Assembly (NCBI GenBank): GCA_034406715.1
Contig: CP137873.1
Span: 62,001-126,000 of the forward strand
Length of the DNA stretch: 64,000 nt
Origin: Rhodotorula mucilaginosa
Lineage: Eukaryota; Basidiomycota; Microbotryomycetes; Sporidiobolales; Sporidiobolaceae
Direction of reading: 5' to 3'
Below the pieces are notes generated by a model, which saw only the letters and a program-made list of their open reading frames with translations, searched no databases and was not told where the DNA came from. Every line of letters starts with the position of its first letter. The stretch's first letter is position 1. The position numbers and the translations under genes were made by a program. Shown in pieces: positions 9,345 to 21,000 of this stretch.

Positions 9345-10645
9345 ATGCAGCCCACTCGCCCCACTGAGCCGGACCGTGCACTGGTCCACGTGCGAGATCA
9401 CTTCCTGCGTAATCATCAGCAGCAGCTCAAAGCCCTCGCAGAGCAATGGATCAAAAGCAACGTTCCAGACGCAGACGTCAGCCGGGAGACGACCGGTCTC
9501 GACCTTCGACTGCTCCTCAACGAGTTGCCAGTTGAAGCGCACCAGCATCATCTCGATCCGCAGTGGGGCGAGCTTCTCCAGCACTCCATGAGACACTTCG
9601 TTGCGCAGATAACGGAGGTCTTCTCTGACTGGTTTAATCAGGCCAAACCAGATCAGCGAACCTTGTTCTATCTGGTCTTGCAGGAGGTGCGGGATCATGT
9701 GAGGGCGTGCGAGTCTGCGCTGTCCAAGCTCCAGTTCTTTGTAAGTTGCCAACGCAGAGTTTGGCTCTCGAGTGTGAGCTGATCACTGATGCAACGAGAA
9801 ACCCAGACTATCGTGACTCCGCCTGGTTTCTGGACCCGTATGGTACTGCATTTAGCCCTCCGGAGCAAGTCCTACTGGCAAGCTGACTCTGACGTGTGCT
9901 CTACAGTGCCAATGGCGCCTTGCACTAACCGAACATGGGCGGAGAATAGCTGCCCTCAATGCCCCGGACGCGATTGGGCAAAACAGATGGGACCAGGCCT
10001 GGGACCAGGCCCCGGTCCACCTTGACTTTGCACATCCAGCGATCTACCCAGGTGTGCTGTTCCCCTGGGACAAGAACAAGGAAACACTTCTGAGAGCAGA
10101 GGGTATCGTGAAGTCCTCCCTACGGGCGATTCAAGCCAACGATCCTTTTAAGTCAATTCTCGAAGGTCGACTTGCGCAGCAGGTTCTGCTCCTCATTGGG
10201 CCCGGCGTAGAAAATTGGTACACCCAGAATACTGGTGCACGGGCCTGGTATACAGCTCTAATTCAGGCAGTGTCGGCAAAACTTGCTACAATCAATGAGC
10301 ACAATGGGCCAGTTTTTGCTATCCACTTCCTGGTGGGTACTGTGGCTGCCTCTTACACCTGACAAGTTGCGTAACTGATGTATACTTCCTATCCAGATGC
10401 GCTATACTGCAAACGGCATCGACTCGCACATGGTGAGTGGCGCAAAGCAAAGACCGCGCACGTTAAATCATTTCTTACCAGCTCTCAAGCATATCGTTCA
10501 GCATCACGCAGTGGCGGATGCCACAGCGTTCCCAGGATCATCAAGGAGTGTGTCCATACACAACCTGATCCAGCCCAGCACTGGCCACCAGCAATCCCTG
10601 GGCCTTCGCGCTAGCATGCGGTACGGCAGAGCCGTCCGGTGGTAG
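9345..10645 (+). CDS. Twin-microexon family protein G (unknown function), island 1
   Basis: Five exons with phase-0 introns (9345-9740, 9807-9842, 9907-10332, 10395-10430, 10490-10645) give 349 aa. Exons 2 and 4 are exactly 36 nt and encode TIVTPPGFWTRM and MRYTANGIDSHM. Exon 1 ends with FSDWFNQAKPDQ and then VLQEVRDHV. Exon 3 has VENWYTQNTGARAWYTALIQ and ends FAIHFL. Exon 5 has TAFPGSS and ends RYGRAVRW. The exon plan and key residues match the six other members, although overall similarity to them is low, making this the most divergent member and the only one on the plus strand. It has no signal peptide, no clear membrane segment and no recognised domain. An in-frame ATG one codon upstream (9342) is also possible. 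Confidence 0.72.
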
Positions 10646-10830
10646 CCAGGAGGAATAGTGTTTCCCTGTAACCGAGATATGGCCTTTGTCCACATGAGAC
10701 AAGTCAAAGTCGAGTTGAAAAGAGAGCATGCAGTGTCTTTCCCCGCCAGAGCAGGCTACTCAGTCTTCCCCCTCGTCGGACAACTGCGCCGCGCCCGTCT
10801 TGCTCTTTGACCGAGACAGCGCCTTGGCGC
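10490..10830 (+). repeat. Duplicated segment, copy 2 (parental copy)
   Basis: This segment spans the last exon of family gene G and the 3' end of the minus-strand FN3-type gene. It is the functional counterpart of the decayed copy at 8560-8930, so the duplication crossed the boundary between two convergent genes. Confidence 0.7.
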
Positions 10831-13609
10831 CTCCACGACCTACCACCTGACTCCACGTCCCGAGCCTCGCCCAGCCGCTCGAAGTTGATCCGCCGCTCTT
10901 ACTGCTCGCGATGCTGGCGCCGTCTCCGTTCGGATCTCGCGACGATGACGTTGACGCGTTTTTGCTGTTCGGATCTCGAGAGTCGGGAGCTGCAGTCGTC
11001 GTCGTCGTATCGGGGGAAGAAGAGCCATGTTCTGGAGTCGCTGAGGCCGTGTTGTCGCCCGGATTCGCGGAGGAGGACGACGAGGGCACAGGTGGCGGCA
11101 TCGAATCTCCACCGGAGGCCTCTGTACCCGGAGTGAGCGAAGGCGAAGAATTGTCCGACTTGGTAGCAACAATGCCGGTGCTCGTGGTCCCGATCGGATT
11201 CGTGAGCGAGCCGGCTCGAGATCGCATCCCTGCCGGGCTAATCGACGGCGCTGACGAGCTCGTCGTGTACGCAGGATTTGCCGATCCAGCTCCGTACACG
11301 CCGCGGATCGATGACTGCTGCGTGGAGGGATGCATCCCTTGCTGCTGCTGACCGAGGGAGAGCGAATGCGAGTGCGAATGGGAATGCGAGTGCGAGTGGG
11401 CCTGCGCCTGCGCATGAGCCCACATCGCCTGAGCCTGATGCGCCTGCGCAAACTGCTGCTGCGCAATCTGTCGATCTGAAGCCCCGCCGGGAACGGCGGT
11501 CGCGTTCGAGGTCGAAGCCGAACCGGAACCGGAAGCGGAGGGGGGAGTTGGCGGGAGGATGACTTGAGAGGGGATGAGGAGTGCGTTGGGGTTGGCGGCG
11601 GCGGCAGCGAGCAGAGAAGGCGACAAGGAAGAACCGCCGGACGACGACGAGGGAGGCAGAGTCGTTACGCTGACGTTTGCAGATTGCACATTGTTCGTCG
11701 TCGTCGTGGAAGCGTTCGCGCCCGCGTTTCGTCGGAAGAAACGACCAAACGATCGCGGGTCTTGCTGCTGCTCAGTTCCGGGTCCGTTCGCCCCCTGGTT
11801 CCGCCTGCCCTTCCACAACCCAGCCAATCCTCCTCCGCCGCCACCGCCTCCGGTCGACCCCGCCGCCCCGCTACCCGAACCCGCGCTGCCGCTACCACTT
11901 CCTTGAGCCGTCTCAACCGCCGAAGGAACGAGCGGGAGCGGGACTTGCTGGCCGGGAAGGACGACGGGCTGCTGCATCGAATGCATCGCCGCGACGAGGT
12001 TCGGGTCGAGTTGAGCCGCGTGCTGTTGCTGCTGCTGCTGCTGGTGATGATGGTGATACCGCGCCGCGAGCTGATACCGGTGAGCTTCATCGCGGTCGAG
12101 CCTAGGTAAGTGGACGTGTCAGTTGCTGTACAAAGGCCCTAACGAACGACTTTTTGCGTAAGGAGACGGCACGACGCACTGGATCAACTCGCCCTCGACG
12201 AGGTGCATCTCCCTCTCGATCGCCTTGAGGACCTCTGTCGCCTTTTCGTGCCTCTCTCGCTCGGCCGCGTCGATCGCCTTGTTGAGCGCGTCGAGTTCCT
12301 TGGCGAGGTCGGCAAGTCCGAGCCCTTCCAAGTCCGAGGGGGGTCCCGTGCCGCCCCCGCTCCCGCCGACTGGCGAGTCGAGATGGTCGTCTCCGCCTCC
12401 TCCAGCGGAATCTCCCGATCCTTCCGTCGGTGTCACTGCCGCCGGCGCCGCCACCGCGGGCGCCGCGACTTGCCTCTTCCCCGCCTTCCACTCTTCCAAC
12501 TCGTCCTTGACGCTCTCCTCCAACTTCTCCATCTCTTCCAACCGTTCCTCGACCTGCCTCCTCCCCGCAGTGCGCATCTCGTCCTCTGCCTCGCGGGCTT
12601 TCCGAATCGCCTCTTCGAGGGACTGGATCCTCGTCCGCGCGCGTTGGTCCTCTTTCGAGGCTTTGTCGACGGCGCGGCGGAGCGAAGCGAGCGAGGCTTG
12701 CAGGGTCGATTCGGTCCGTTTGGAATCGAGCCGGAGGGCTTTCAACGCGGCGCGGAGGGAGGGTTCGTCCACGACGACGGAGGCTGGTGTAGGCGCAGAT
12801 GAATCGCCTCCTCCTCCTCCTACTGCTGTGGCCGTATTCGGAACCGTCGAGTGATCGGTACCGTGTTGGTTGTAGGATTCGGTCGGAGGCGAGTACGGAG
12901 GCGGAGGTGCATCGTCGTCGACGACGAGCAGGTCGTGACTCGTATCGGCGGTCGCCGGATTGGATACGGTCGAAGAGGAATGGCGATGGTGGTTGTGACC
13001 GGTGGCGGAGCTCGAAGGGTTGGCTGCCGCCGCGTCGACTGAGCCTCTCCGCGAAACCGAGGTCGAGACGGTACCAGTCCCTGCCGGAGTGGTCTCGACG
13101 TCGACAGTGGCCGTCGTTCCTGCCTCGGAAGCAGCTCCCCCACCGAGTGCGGCTTCGTCGTCTGTGCCATCGATGACTTGCAACGAGATTTCGTACTCTC
13201 GTTCCGGGTCGAGTCCGTACACGATGACGGTCGTTTCCCCTCCGCCTCCTCCCCCTCCTTCGTCGGCGAGTGGTCTCGTAGTGGATCCAGCTGCGTGGGC
13301 TACGTGGGGCCACGGTCTCCTGTCGAGTTGGATCGAGATGCACGGCGGCTTGTGATGGCGGACGCTCTTGGTCCAGACCGAGAGGGCGACGGCTGAACTC
13401 GACACGTCGAGCACTTGGAGGCGTAGCTTGGAAGGCTCCCCTCTCGCCTCGCCGTCGTCATCGTCATGCTCGTGCTGCTGGTCCTCGGCGGCGGCGTCGA
13501 GCGGCGAAGGGTTGGACGACGACGGCGTACTCGAAGCGGTGGCGAGAGAGAGCGAGCCTGCACGGTGCCGTCGCGAGTGAGACTGCGACCGTCCAGACGA
13601 GCTCGGCAT
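10760..13609 (-). CDS. FN3-like/coiled-coil protein with long low-complexity C-terminus
   Basis: Two exons (13609-12180 and 12101-10760) join in frame to 923 aa; the intron has a GTGCGT donor and a CTGAC branch. The N-terminus is Ser-rich. Residues about 60-155 form a fibronectin type III-like sandwich (KLRLQVLDVSSSAVALSVWT, then TTVIVYGLDPEREYEISLQVI). A disordered stretch precedes a predicted coiled coil (about residues 260-370; RIQSLEEAIRKAREAEDEM, VEERLEEMEKLEESVKDEL), and a second helix (LAKELDALNKAI) ends exon 1. Exon 2 is almost entirely low complexity: a His4-Gln7 run, an alternating His-Ser tract, poly-Gly and Thr/Ser runs. A scaffold role is possible, but the function is unknown. 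Transcription is divergent from PRP2. Confidence 0.82.
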
Positions 13610-13780
13610 CCTGCGCGGTCTCAGTCGGCGAGTAAGTATAGCCGCGAGAGAGTCAGTCCGGGGAGAGGGAAATGCAAAGGGTTTGTAATCGGCTCCAATA
13701 CAAAGGCTGCATTACAATTTGCACTCGAGACGTCACCCTTGTCTCTCTCTCTACACACGGTCGCAGTACGAGGGGAAGGG
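13610..13780. promoter_or_regulatory. Bidirectional promoter FN3-type gene/PRP2
   Basis: About 171 bp separate the divergent start codons. The segment includes a CT-rich tract (CTTGTCTCTCTCTCTAC) just before the PRP2 start. No specific site is identified. Confidence 0.4.
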
Positions 13781-16700
13781 ATGCCCAGCGGACTCGAGAC
13801 GTGGGTGAGCGACCAGCTGCTGCAGCTGCTCGGCGCGAGCGACTCGACGACGGTGTCGTACTTTATCACGCTCGCGTCCAACGCAAAGTCACCCGCCGAC
13901 CTCGCCGCGACCCTCGCCAGCAACGGTCTCGAGTCGACTCCGCACGCGACCAGGTTCGCCACTGAGCTGTACAGCAGGGCGCCCCGCAAGGTCTCGAAGC
14001 GCGCAGAGCAGAATGCAGCAGACGCGAGGAGAAAGGCCGACCGGGAGAAACTCTCGCTGCAGGGGCAAAAGTTCTCGCTCATGATGGACGACGAGCTCGT
14101 GCAGGCCGGCGGGTCCTCTTCAACAACCGGAGCCGCCGCCGAAAAGAGGTCGAGAAAGGACGGCAGCAAGGACAAGTCCGCGAGGAAACTCCGCAAACGC
14201 GCAGACGGCAGCAAGGACGGCGGCGGCGGCGGCGGGGATGCCTGGGCCAGTGAGGACGAGGAAGAGCGCGAGATACGGCGACAGAGGGAACGCGAGCGCG
14301 AAGGACGAGCAGGCCGGTCACAGCAGCGCTCGCCGTCTCGTTCGCCTTCTCGAGAACCTGCAGCGCCGAAAGAGGACGAGGACGAGGACCCGGAACTGCG
14401 CCGCGAGCGAGAACGCCTCGCCGACTTGGCCGAACGGGACGCGTTCGCAGCTCGCATGCGCGACAAGGACAAGGACCGCACCAAGAAACTCGTCGAGGAC
14501 CGCTCGTCCGCCGCCGCCGCCAAGCGGAGCAACGACCCCGAAGCCCTCCTCCGCGCCTCACTGGCCGAAGCTTCAGACAGTATGGACCCGAAAGCGCAGA
14601 TCGGATCACTCCGAGACGCTTCGAGGCAGGCGTACCTCGGCAAGCGAGAACAGCAACAACTCGACTTGCTCCGGATCGAGATTGCCGACTGGGAACGCGA
14701 CTTCAAGGGCGTCAAGTTGACCAAGCGCGAAGAGCAAGAGTTTCAGCGCAAGAAAGAGTTGCTCAGGCTCGCAGAGGAACGGCTCGCCATCGACGAAGGG
14801 ACCGACCACTACCAGATGCCGGATGGTGAGCAGGCAGTCAGCACGGGCCCGAAGTCTCGTGTGTCGTACTGACCCCTTTGCACCCGCCGGCACGACAGAC
14901 TACTTTACGGCTCAGGGCAAGATCGACTCGAAGCGGAAAAAGGACCTCTTGACGCAGCGGTACCAGGACGTCAAGCCGAAGCGGTACGGCGAAAAGGATT
15001 CCGAGTTTGTCACCGACCTCGAGCAGTACGAGATGGAGCAGACGAACAAGGCGCAGATGAAAGCCGGCGCGCTCGACCGCGAACAGGTCGAGATGGGCGC
15101 CGAGTACGACTACGTGTTTGACGAGTCGGTGCAGATCCAGTTTGCGCTCGACATGGAGGACCGGATCGAAGGCACCATCGACCCGAAGGAAGCGGCGTTG
15201 CAGGCGCAAATTGACGAGGCGCAGAGGCGCGCCCAGTCGATCGACGAGGTGAGGAAATCGTTGCCCGTCTATGCGTGGCGGCAACAGTTCCTCGACGCCG
15301 TCGCGCAGTACCAAGTCCTCGTCATCGAAGGTGAGACCGGTTCCGGCAAGACGACCCAGTTGCCGCAGTACTTGTACGAAGCGGGGTACTGCCGCGACGG
15401 CAAAAAGATCGGCTGCACCCAACCGCGCCGAGTCGCCGCCATGTCGGTCGCCGCGCGCGTCGCGGAAGAAGTCGGCTGCCGCGTCGGTGCCGAAGTCGGC
15501 TACTCGATCCGGTTCGAGGACTGCACGAGCGACAAGACCAAGATCAAGTACATGACGGACGGGATGCTCCTCCGAGAGTTCTTGACGGAACCCGATCTGG
15601 CGGGTTACTCGTGCATGATCATCGACGAGGCGCACGAGCGCACCCTCAGCACCGACATCCTGCTCGGACTCGTCAAGGTGCGGGCGGGACGGATTCCATT
15701 CCTTTTTTGAGCTCACTCGGTTCGTGACTTGCCGCTGACCCTGGTTGGATTCTGAATTCCGATGTTGCCCACCCAGGACATCGCACGCTTCCGCCCCGAC
15801 TTTCGTCTACTGATCGCGTCCGCCACCCTCAACGCGACCAAGTTCTCCGATTACTTTGACGGCGCGCCCGTCTTTCGTAGTGCGTTACTTGCACTTCTCT
15901 CTCTCTCGGCGAAGGGGGGGTCTCGGCGAAACTGATTCGAAAACATCTTGCCTGCGCGCAGTTCCCGGCCGACGGTACCCTGTCGACATCCTGTACACGC
16001 CCCAACCGGAAGCGAACTACCTCCACGCCGCCGTCACCACCGTCTTCCAGATCCACACCACTCAACCGAAAGGCGACATCCTCGTCTTCCTCACCGGTCA
16101 GGACGAGATTGAGGCGGCGCAGGAGAGCCTGGAAGAGACGGCGCGGGCGTTAGGGAATAAGGTCGCCGAGTTGATGATCTGTCCGATCTATGCCAACTTG
16201 CCGACCGAGATGCAGGCCAAGATCTTTGAGCCGACACCAGAAGGGGCAAGAAAGGTGCGTGCGCCACACGTCGGGTTGCTCCGAACGGGGCGTGGCGGCG
16301 GAGGAGAATGCTGACTTGCGCTGTGCGTCCTACAGGTCGTCCTCGCCACCAACATTGCCGAGACGTCCATCACCATCGACGGCGTCGTCTACGTCATCGA
16401 TCCGGGCTTCGTCAAGCAAAACGCCTACAACCCGCGAAACGGCATGGAATCGCTCGTCGTCACGCCGTGTTCGCGAGCTGCGGCAGGACAGCGCGCCGGG
16501 CGAGCCGGTCGAGTCGGTCCCGGCAAGTGCTTCCGGCTATACACGAAGCATGCCTTTATGCACGAACTCGAGCAGGACACGGTGCCCGAGATCCAGCGGA
16601 CAAATCTGGGCATGGTCGTCCTCATGCTCAAAAGTCTGGGCATCAACGACCTGATCGGCTTTGACTTTCTCGACCCGCCCCCGGGCGACACGCTCATCCG

Positions 16701-17890
16701 CGCTCTCGACAATCTGTACGCGCTTGGAGCGTTCAACGACCGCGGCGAGCTTACGAAACTCGGGCGGAGGATGGCCGAATTCCCGATGGATCCGGCCCTG
16801 TCGAAAGCGATTCTCGCGAGCGAAAAGTACAACTGCACCGAAGAGGTACGCTCAGATTCCCGAGCCACTCGAGCTTCGCTACATGAGCTGATACGTCTTC
16901 GCTCGCACAGGTCCTCACGATCGTCTCCATGTTGTCGGAATCGGGATCGCTCTTCTACCGACCGAAGCAGAAGAAACTCGAAGGTGCGCTTGACTTGCCC
17001 CGCGTTTTCCTCATGCGCGATCTCAAGTAATCTGACGAGCGTTTGCGTCCCCGCAGCCGACACCGCGCGACAGAACTTTGTCAAACCCGGCGGCGACCAC
17101 TTCATGTTGCTGAACATCTGGGAGCAGTGGCAAGAATCCGGCTTCTCCGTTTCCTGGACCTACGAGCACTTCGTCCAAGTCAAGGTGGGCACATTTCGAC
17201 AGTAGCTACATCGCCAGAATGCTGACTATCCACCATCGTCGTGCAGTCTCTCACCCGCGTGCGAGATATCCGCGACCAACTTGTCGGACTCTGCGAGCGA
17301 GTCGAGATCTTTGTCGAAGGCAACCCGAACTCGAGCGACATCGTACCGATCCAGAAGGCTATCTGTGCAGGGTGAGTTGCCGATCTGGCTCTGGACCGAC
17401 CGACCCGAGGCTGACGAGTCTGCTCATCGAACAGGTACTTCCAAAACACCGGTCGCCTGAACCGTAGCGGCGACGCGTACCGAACCATCAAGTGAGCAGC
17501 CTTGTACTTACAGTTACGTTCATACCTCTTGGCTGACGTATCTCCTTCCAAAACAGAACCAATCAAACTGTTCACATCCACCCTTCGTCGTCCATGTTCC
17601 AGCATCAGCCTCCACCAAAGCTCATTCTCTGGTTCGAGCTTGTCATGACCTCGCGCGAGTACGCCCGACAAGTCATGGAGATCAAGCCAGAGTGGCTTCT
17701 CGAGGGTATGTTGGTCCCTTGGCGTTTCAAGCGCTTCGCTGCGGTTGACTGACAATCTCTGCGCCCCTCTGCAGTCGCGCCGCACTACTTCAAGCCCGTC
17801 GACCTCGAGTCTCTAGGCGGCACCAAGAAGGGCCAGGTCAACGCCAAGGCACAAGGCGCGGCGCAGCTTCCGAAGCAGTCCCAGGTTTAG
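13781..17890 (+). CDS. PRP2: Spliceosomal DEAH-box ATPase Prp2/DHX16
   Basis: This RNA-dependent ATPase activates the spliceosome before the first transesterification. Eleven exons (13781-14825, 14899-15677, 15777-15879, 15962-16254, 16336-16845, 16911-16983, 17057-17184, 17247-17371, 17435-17491, 17557-17705, 17775-17890) join in frame to 1125 aa. The N-terminal third is charged and RS/RE-rich. Helicase motifs are [10 protein letters not shown] (I), TQPRRVAA (Ia), DEAHERT (II), SATLNA (III), FLTGQDEIE (IV), TNIAETSIT (V) and QRAGRAGR (VI), followed by the ratchet/HA2 and OB domains ([29 protein letters not shown]). The N-terminal [21 protein letters not shown] and [17 protein letters not shown] are typical of DHX16/Prp2 rather than Prp16, Prp22 or Prp43. 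Confidence 0.94.
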
Positions 17891-18041
17891 TCACCAACCC
17901 GCGCATGTACATCCTCAACTCTTATACGGTCGTCAAACGCATCGCAACGCAGTACCGCTCGTGTTGTAATACTCAGGCGATGTGGATTGATTTTACCTAG
18001 CGATAAAGATATGCAGTATGGACAATCGGAAAGACGCGAAC
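17891..18041. other. Convergent intergenic spacer
   Basis: About 150 bp lie between the stops of PRP2 and the first ArAE gene. It is likely shared 3' UTR or terminator sequence. Confidence 0.4.
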
Positions 18042-21000
18042 TTAGACATCTCCACGAGCGGCTCGGTCCGCCAGCATCGAGTAGCCGGGGAAGCCGACTT
18101 CTCCGAGGACCGCCTTGGCTGTGAGCTCAGCCTCGTCAACGTAGATGAGGAGGTTGGCAAGCGCCTCGACCGCAGATGCGTAGATCCCAAAATTCTCGTC
18201 GCGCAGGACGTTGAACGTGATCGGGAAGTCACCGAAATGGGCACCTTCGGCCTTGACGGCAGACGAGACATCGTCCGCTTCGTCTGCCGTCGCAACGACG
18301 TTGCCGAGTCGCTTCAAGCGGGCGTCGTGGTAGATGAGGCGGTCGAGGAGAGGGCCGGGCATCGCGGCGGGTAACGGTACCCCTTGGCGCAAAGCGAGGG
18401 AGATCTGCGAACGCAGGAGAGTGAGCAACGCAATGCCGCGGGAAGGGAGAACATACTCACCAGGCTGAAGCTAGTCGTCACGTCCGCAATCTGTTCCGCA
18501 TGTCGAGAGCGTCATTAGCGCCGCTCGTTTCTCAAGCTCCTCGCTGACAGATTTGACTTACGAGTGGCTGATTCAAGAAAGCGGTCTCGTGGACCAGCCG
18601 TTTCCGCCATCGCGGTTCGAGGCGCACAAGCGCGCGTCCGAGCTGAGACAGCGACTGCAACAAGCCGAGCTGATAGCGCAGCAGGCGCTTGTACTCGGCC
18701 ACCGGCCAGTCGCCCCGTAGCGATAGCTCAAAGACAGCTTGCTCGGCCGTGAGTTTGGCTCCGTTGAGCTTCCGACGAATCGCAATGATCCGGGCGCGGG
18801 CGGCACGTTGAGTGGCGAGACTCGTCGGCGCCACCTCGTCTGTCGATTTGCCGGCACCCGACGAGCGATCCTCCTTGGCGACAAAGTCGTCGTCAAGCTG
18901 CTGCTCTTCGATCCAAAGCGTGGTGATGGCGGCGTAGACGCGGCCGAGCTGTTCGAGGCACGTCGCGTGCGTACGGCGGACGAGGGTACGAGAGCTGTAG
19001 GCGGGCGGAAGAATCATAAAGACCAGACCGACTCCCTGCAAAGCGAGTTCTCGGTCAGGTCGTGTTCCGAAGAGTAATGAAGCGAAAGATTACGGACGGC
19101 GCCAATCATCACGAGCAGTCCGCGGCGCCAGGCCACATCGGTTCCTTGTCCAGGGTTCCCGACCCGCGGCAAATAGCCGTCGTTCCAGGAATAGCCGGCG
19201 ACGAGAAGGGCGGTGACGATGATCATGATCGGGAAGAGCGCCTTTTGCATTGACGAATGCACTCGCGCGGCGAGCAGCGGCAGCGAAAGGACAAAGATTG
19301 ACGCTCCGTTCCCGACTCGAGTGCCGCGACCGTTGGCGGCGCCAATATACCACTGAAAAGTGTTTATTTATGTGAGCGCAAGCGGGCAGGGATCATCTCA
19401 TTCCGGAACTTACCATCACTGCGGTCGGCGAAGACGATTCGCGAGCAGTCATCAGCATGCTGGACTGATTTTTGAGGAGAACGACGGCACTCACACATCC
19501 CATAAACCAGTCCGAGAGCTGAAAGGTTTAAGTGTTAGTGCTCCGAGCTAATCCACCGGACTGAAGCGAACACGGTTCGGACCTGTAGCGATCACACGCT
19601 CGATCGTGGCCAAGATCTGGTCTCCAGCGTAAGGCGCCATGAAAGTCTGCGCCGTAATCTGCGCCCAGACGAGCTGCGCGGCCGGAAAGCTGTCAGAGCT
19701 TTTCCAAAGGAGCTTCAACGCGCGGGAACGCACCTTTTCCGTGTACGCCAACCAAGCGGTCGACTTGAAGACTTGCGGAAGCCAAATGACAAGAGTCGCT
19801 GCGGCGTACTTGAGTGCGAAAATGACGTCGGGTGTCGCCCACCAGCGAATGAAGCCGTATCCGTAACGACCGAAACGCTGCAGGACATTCCGCGGCGGTC
19901 GCGCGTCCGGGCTGTAGTCTGAGAGTATCGACAGGACATAAGTAGAAATAAAGGCAAGCACATGTGGCAACCAAGAGAACCCACTTGGAGTCTTCATGAG
20001 CTCGTCAAAGGCGTTGCGGCCGTTTCGCCCCTCCGACTGCGACTTCGCCGGTGCCGCCCCGTTACCGGCTGCCTCTTGAGGCGACACGTCGTCTGCCTCG
20101 GGCTCTTCGACGGCGTCCGGATTTTCGCTGCCGTTGATGAGATCCGCGCCGCTCGCATGGTGACCTCGACGGGTCAAAAGGTGACCGATCCTGCGAAGTC
20201 CGGTGGGGAGCCAGAGTCGGCTCTTTCGGCGGCGATGACCGAGGTCAAGGAACTTGCGAGCGAGGTCGAGCACCGACTCCGAGTATGTGGTGACGTCGTC
20301 CGAAGCGGCGAGGACGGTGATCAGGGATTCGGGCGCGAAAAGTCGGATGGGGGCGTCGGGACCTGCGCGGCGGCGGCGTTCGGCGAGAGGCAGAGCTCGT
20401 CCTGTCTCCGGGTCGAAAAACTCCCGAAAGGGCTCGAGCAAACGTAGGCGATGTTCCTGTCGGTACGAGAGCAGAGCGGATTCGAGATGCTGGACCTTCT
20501 CATCGAGTTCGGCGAGGGACAGCTCTTCGGCATGACGAGCCTTGCTACTGAAGATCCAAGCCCACCGGGCGTCGTTCTGGGCGATGAGCCATTGCGACAA
20601 TGCCGCGAGCGCTGCGTCGTCGGCGTGACGGACTTCGGTCGACGCGTCGTTGAGCAGCGCCAGCAAAGTCGCGGAATCGTGCCCCTGCTGCCGCTCCGTC
20701 TCGCGAAGTTTGCGCCTGAGCTCTCGATTGGCCTTACTGGCGTACTCGCGCTCGGGTCCGGCTCCCGTCCGCTGACCTGGCGCCCGTTTCGCTTCGTCGC
20801 CGTCGGCGCTGGTGTGAGAGAGTCGGACCGAGATCGTCGACCAGAAACTCGCGAGCGAGATGCTGCGGGTGACGAGTTCCCGGATCGGTTCGACCAGCGA
20901 GCGATAGTCCTTGGCGCTGAGCTGGCCCATGGAGAGTTCCAGCTCGGAGAGAGGCAAGGCGATCATGAGGAGCTCGAGTCCGGACGAGATCGCCTCTTGC

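Noticed and set aside
9186-9752. Minus-strand open frame over family gene G
   Set aside because: The plus strand gives the five-exon family structure, both 36-nt exons and the promoter motif. The minus frame has no relative among the other copies.
13621-14724. Long minus-strand open frame opposite PRP2
   Set aside because: It is antisense to the charged N-terminal part of PRP2, is made of Ser/Arg runs produced by the RE/DE codons on the other strand, and has no domain.
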